This document shows, one piece after another, positions 61,464 to 64,000 of a DNA stretch of 64,000 bases. Made by a program: the position numbers and the translations under genes. Source of the DNA: Desulfopila aestuarii DSM 18488. GTDB lineage: Bacteria; Desulfobacterota; Desulfobulbia; Desulfobulbales; Desulfocapsaceae. Below the pieces are notes generated by a model that saw only the letters and a program-made list of their open reading frames with translations, was not told the DNA's origin and made no database searches. Each line of letters starts with the position of its first letter. The stretch's first letter is position 1. The DNA lies in contig NZ_FRFE01000009.1 in the NCBI RefSeq assembly GCF_900143695.1, positions 1 to 64,000 of the forward strand, in the 5' to 3' direction.

Positions 61464-62228
61464 ATGGCTGAAAAGAAACCCATCCCAAATAACGGTAGTG
61501 TAAAACTCTGGTTTGTCCGACACGGACAGGCTTCATTTGGCAAGGAGGACTACGATTGCCTTTCCCAGGTGGGAATTCAGCAAAGCAAAATTTTAGGAGA
61601 GTATTTCAAAAGATCAGGCCTTGACTTTGATGCAGTGTATTCCGGGCAGATGAAGCGCCAGAGAGATACGGCAGACCTGGTTATCGACAAACAGCCTCAC
61701 CAGTCTCTTCCTGTGTCCACAATCATGAGCGAGTTTGATGAATATGACTTTATGTCTATTATCCATGACCAGTTGCCCTGTGTTATGGATGAGCTTGGTC
61801 TGCCGGAAAACATATTTGGCAATATCCAGGCTGATCGGAAAACCTTTCAGAAACTGTTCAATATCATCTATACCCGCTGGGTGGCAGGCACCCACAGCTC
61901 AGGAGAGATTGAGTCGTATCGACAATATATCTCCCGTGTACAAAAGGGAGTGCTCAAGGTCGTAGAAAACAGCCAACTAGGACAGAATATCGGCATATTT
62001 ACTTCCGGAGGTGTGATAAATGTTGTTATGCAGATGGCCCTGGATTTGCCGGATGACGTGGCAACAGAACTAGGGTGGCGGATCAGGAATACATCGGTTT
62101 CACTGTTTACCGCTCATAAAGGGAAAACGGCTGACCACGGGTCTCGGTACGATTGTCGCCTGATGACCTTTAATTCCACCGCACATCTCGACCTGTTGGG
62201 AAATCCCGATCTGGTTACATATCGGTGA
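61464..62228 (+). CDS. Histidine phosphatase family protein
   Basis: A 254-residue member of the histidine phosphatase (phosphoglycerate mutase-like) superfamily. The catalytic RHG motif is VRHGQASFG, followed by YSGQMKRQRDTAD with its conserved Arg, SEFDEYDF with acidic proton donor, and FTSGGVINV (the second His region is replaced by SGG). The family removes phosphate from small molecules or proteins. It is divergent from the acyl-CoA operon. If the kinase there makes phosphoacyl compounds, this enzyme may recycle them; that is speculation. AGGAGG precedes ATG 61464. Confidence 0.8.
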   Translation: MAEKKPIPNNGSVKLWFVRHGQASFGKEDYDCLSQVGIQQSKILGEYFKRSGLDFDAVYSGQMKRQRDTADLVIDKQPHQSLPVSTIMSEFDEYDFMSIIHDQLPCVMDELGLPENIFGNIQADRKTFQKLFNIIYTRWVAGTHSSGEIESYRQYISRVQKGVLKVVENSQLGQNIGIFTSGGVINVVMQMALDLPDDVATELGWRIRNTSVSLFTAHKGKTADHGSRYDCRLMTFNSTAHLDLLGNPDLVTYR

Positions 62229-62297
62229 ATCATCAGGGACTTGTTCCTGGAATTCACACTGTTATTTTTGAGTTGAAATAGCGAATGTCAGCTTTCT

Positions 62298-63476
62298 TTA
62301 AGATGGGTCGGGGGACTGTACCTGTTTGCGTAAGATGCTTGCGATTTCCTCACTGGCAATCTTGTCCATTGAACGGAAAGATGTAGTCATACCTATATCG
62401 TATCGGTTGTCCCCCAGGGACTCAACCCGTACAACCTTGCCTATGAGGAGTACCGGAGGGTTGTCTCCAACAGGCATCCTGACTTTGATGAGCGAGTCAA
62501 TGGGGAGGGGGTAACTGTTTTCAAACAGCAGCCCACCAACGCAAACATCCTTGCTCAGGGCTGAAAACACTGTGGAATCCTGGAAATCCAATTCTTTCAC
62601 CAGCACCGGTTCATGGATCTTGACCCTCAGGTAGCGTCTTTTCTCCGCTTTGTAGAAGGCGATATTGTTTTTCCCTGAGCCTTTGGCCAGATAGACGGCG
62701 CTGTCTGCCAGATTCAGGAGTTCGGCCGGGTCTGTGGAATGGGTTGGGTAGGTTGCGATACCACCGCTTATCGTCACGGAAAAGGAATCACGACGGTGTT
62801 TGATAATTGTCTCTGCGACATGTTTTCGAAGTCTCTCAGCCAGGATATATGCATTGAAGTTATCAGTTCGGCTGAGCAGCAAAACGAATTCCTCGCCGCC
62901 ATAACGGGCGGCAATGTCACTGTTGCGTTTTTCATGCTGAATAATCTGTGCCACTGTCCGGAGAGCTTCATCGCCCGCTGCGTGACCGTACGTGTCGTTG
63001 ATATCCTTAAAGTTATCGATATCAATAAAGAGAACAGAGAGGTTGTCACCATGGCGTTCTGCCATGGATATCTGCTGTTGGTAGGTCTGGTCGAAACTTG
63101 GTCTGTTGGCGAGGCCGGTCAGGTTATCGTGTACAGTGTCATGAACAATATTCTCAAAGGCTGATGTCTCAACAATGCGGGGGTGCTTGAGGAGGCTGGT
63201 GCGGGTTTGCAGGTAATCGCTGATGGCTGTGGTGATATCGACGTCTCTACCGAGAGTGAGGCTGAGCTGCTGTCTGTGATAAACGATGTTCTGCCAAAGC
63301 TCCTTTCTCTCATGTTCGGCAATATCAATTCCACCTAAGATTTCCAACAAGGTTTGAAAAACAGCCGTTCCTTCCAGCGCCGCCAATTTGTTGACCTGAT
63401 CAAGAAAATCTGTATCGCTCTTTGCGGAGGTCAGGAGAGAGATCAGTCTTTTTTTCAGGGAGAGGACCATGACCAT
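62298..63476 (-). CDS. GGDEF diguanylate cyclase fused to a PilZ domain
   Basis: A 392-residue cytoplasmic protein. Residues ~1-115 are a helical input region, ~118-280 a GGDEF domain with active site YGGEEF and inhibitory site RNSD (RxxD, seven residues before the YGG), so it is likely active and feedback-inhibited. The C-terminal ~285-385 is a PilZ domain with RRYLRVK (RxxxR-type) and DVCVGG, where Cys replaces the usual Ser of D/NxSxxG. It thus may make and sense c-di-GMP in one chain. ATG 63476 follows AAAGGAACG. It converges with the histidine phosphatase gene. Confidence 0.9.
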   Translation of the reverse strand: MVMVLSLKKRLISLLTSAKSDTDFLDQVNKLAALEGTAVFQTLLEILGGIDIAEHERKELWQNIVYHRQQLSLTLGRDVDITTAISDYLQTRTSLLKHPRIVETSAFENIVHDTVHDNLTGLANRPSFDQTYQQQISMAERHGDNLSVLFIDIDNFKDINDTYGHAAGDEALRTVAQIIQHEKRNSDIAARYGGEEFVLLLSRTDNFNAYILAERLRKHVAETIIKHRRDSFSVTISGGIATYPTHSTDPAELLNLADSAVYLAKGSGKNNIAFYKAEKRRYLRVKIHEPVLVKELDFQDSTVFSALSKDVCVGGLLFENSYPLPIDSLIKVRMPVGDNPPVLLIGKVVRVESLGDNRYDIGMTTSFRSMDKIASEEIASILRKQVQSPDPS

Positions 63477-63909
63477 TATCGTTCCTTTGCAAATGTGACG
63501 AAAATCTGACCAGTTGTTGACATATAGTACTGGAAAGGTGGAAGCCGTGCAATGGTTACTGATGGATGAAAGTGTCAGTAAATATAAAGTTTTTTCTGTT
63601 TTAATATGAGATCAATCAAATAGCAAAGGCTGACGCCTTATATTCATGCAAAATAACCGTTACTGAAGAGGCCTGGTTGAAAAGTGGCAATCATTGGTTG
63701 AAACGCAGAATACGTGACCATTTGGTGTGGTACAGACGTCTCATTATATGGAATAGGGGGAAGGCATTGCCTCAATAGCAATGATCAGCTAATGTACATC
63801 ATTACTCAATAAAAATTGGATGAACCCTCTAACTCTCCATCAAGGTTTCACACTCTTTTTTCCATCTGAACCTTGTTGAGTCAACTTGGTTTTATAAGGA
63901 TTTCCCTTT
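63477..63909. other. Intergenic region, inverted repeat near 63841
   Basis: This 433-bp AT-rich gap lies between the GGEEF-PilZ gene and the start of a new gene. CAAGGTTTCA (63841-63850) and TGAACCTTG (63867-63875) make a near-perfect stem 35 bp before the next start codon. It could be an operator or an attenuating hairpin. Nothing else is recognised. Confidence 0.35.
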
Positions 63910-64000
63910 ATGTCCTGGCTCTTTCCGGCAGTTCTTTCAACATTGATTGGGTGCACTCTACTCAGTGTCGCTTATGGTTATCTCTACTATGCCTACCGGA
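63910..64000 (+). CDS. Start of a membrane protein (cut by the window edge)
   Basis: About 30 codons are visible from ATG 63910, with AAGGA nine bases upstream. They encode a single hydrophobic helix (MSWLFPAVLSTLIGCTLLSV) followed by aromatic residues (YGYLYYAYR). This looks like the first transmembrane segment of a sensor kinase or cyclase, but the family cannot be told. Confidence 0.5.
   Translation, partial: MSWLFPAVLSTLIGCTLLSVAYGYLYYAYR

Overview
The window is bacterial chromosomal DNA with balanced base composition and dense coding on both strands. I place it in the Desulfobacterota (former Deltaproteobacteria), most likely a Desulfobulbales relative. This rests on the mix of families: PrkA/YeaH/SpoVR, L-cysteine desulfidase, DUF169, RecD2, a PAS protein with a Cys-rich tail, many c-di-GMP and Cache sensory proteins, and an electron-transfer-flavoprotein-linked acyl-CoA operon. 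It is an inference without a database search. No rRNA, tRNA or CRISPR array was recognised.

Left region (1-10 kb). The window opens inside an IS256-type element read leftward. It is followed by a PilZ protein, a PAS protein and an accessory patch. The patch holds a small frame broken by two amber stops behind an intact promoter-like sequence, a secreted protein, an HNH endonuclease with a likely sulfur-binding-type N-domain, and the 3' relic of an EamA transporter. Housekeeping-like genes follow: an EcsC-family protein, a DUF169 protein, RecD2 helicase and a small Cys-rich protein.

10-18 kb. A membrane protein with an E2 (ubiquitin-conjugating enzyme)-like cytoplasmic domain lacking the catalytic Cys leads a three-gene set. 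YigZ and a small HAD phosphatase follow. Next comes a module of a Ser/Asp repeat protein, an ECF sigma factor, an anti-sigma factor and a surface-antigen-like lipoprotein. A PepSY protein and a DUF4920 protein run on the other strand.

18-29 kb. Full-length purL, several small membrane or secreted proteins, a pentapeptide-repeat protein, a long KamA-type radical SAM protein, and an L-cysteine desulfidase/RidA pair. In that pair one enzyme is expected to release 2-aminoacrylate and the other to remove it.

29.7-37 kb. A four-gene operon: PrkA kinase, YeaH (VWA domain), SpoVR and a second, divergent PrkA-like ATPase. A frameshifted relic of this second gene lies at about 45.6 kb.

37-45.4 kb. 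A MarR-type regulator, a complete peptide-type ABC importer (binding protein, two permeases, one double-ATPase protein), a medium-chain dehydrogenase and a membrane protein, all leftward.

46-52.4 kb. Three Cache-sensor genes: a dCache-PAS-GGDEF-EAL protein, a free secreted Cache protein and a methyl-accepting chemotaxis protein.

52.6-64 kb. A leftward fatty/hydroxy-acid operon: etfB, acyl-CoA ligase, etfA, ACAD10/11-type dehydrogenase, TetR, APH-type kinase, SDR and 3-hydroxyacyl-CoA dehydrogenase. A histidine phosphatase diverges from it. Kinase plus ACAD plus SDR plus ligase recalls the 4-hydroxyacid (levulinate/ACAD11) route. A GGEEF-PilZ protein and the start of a membrane protein close the window.
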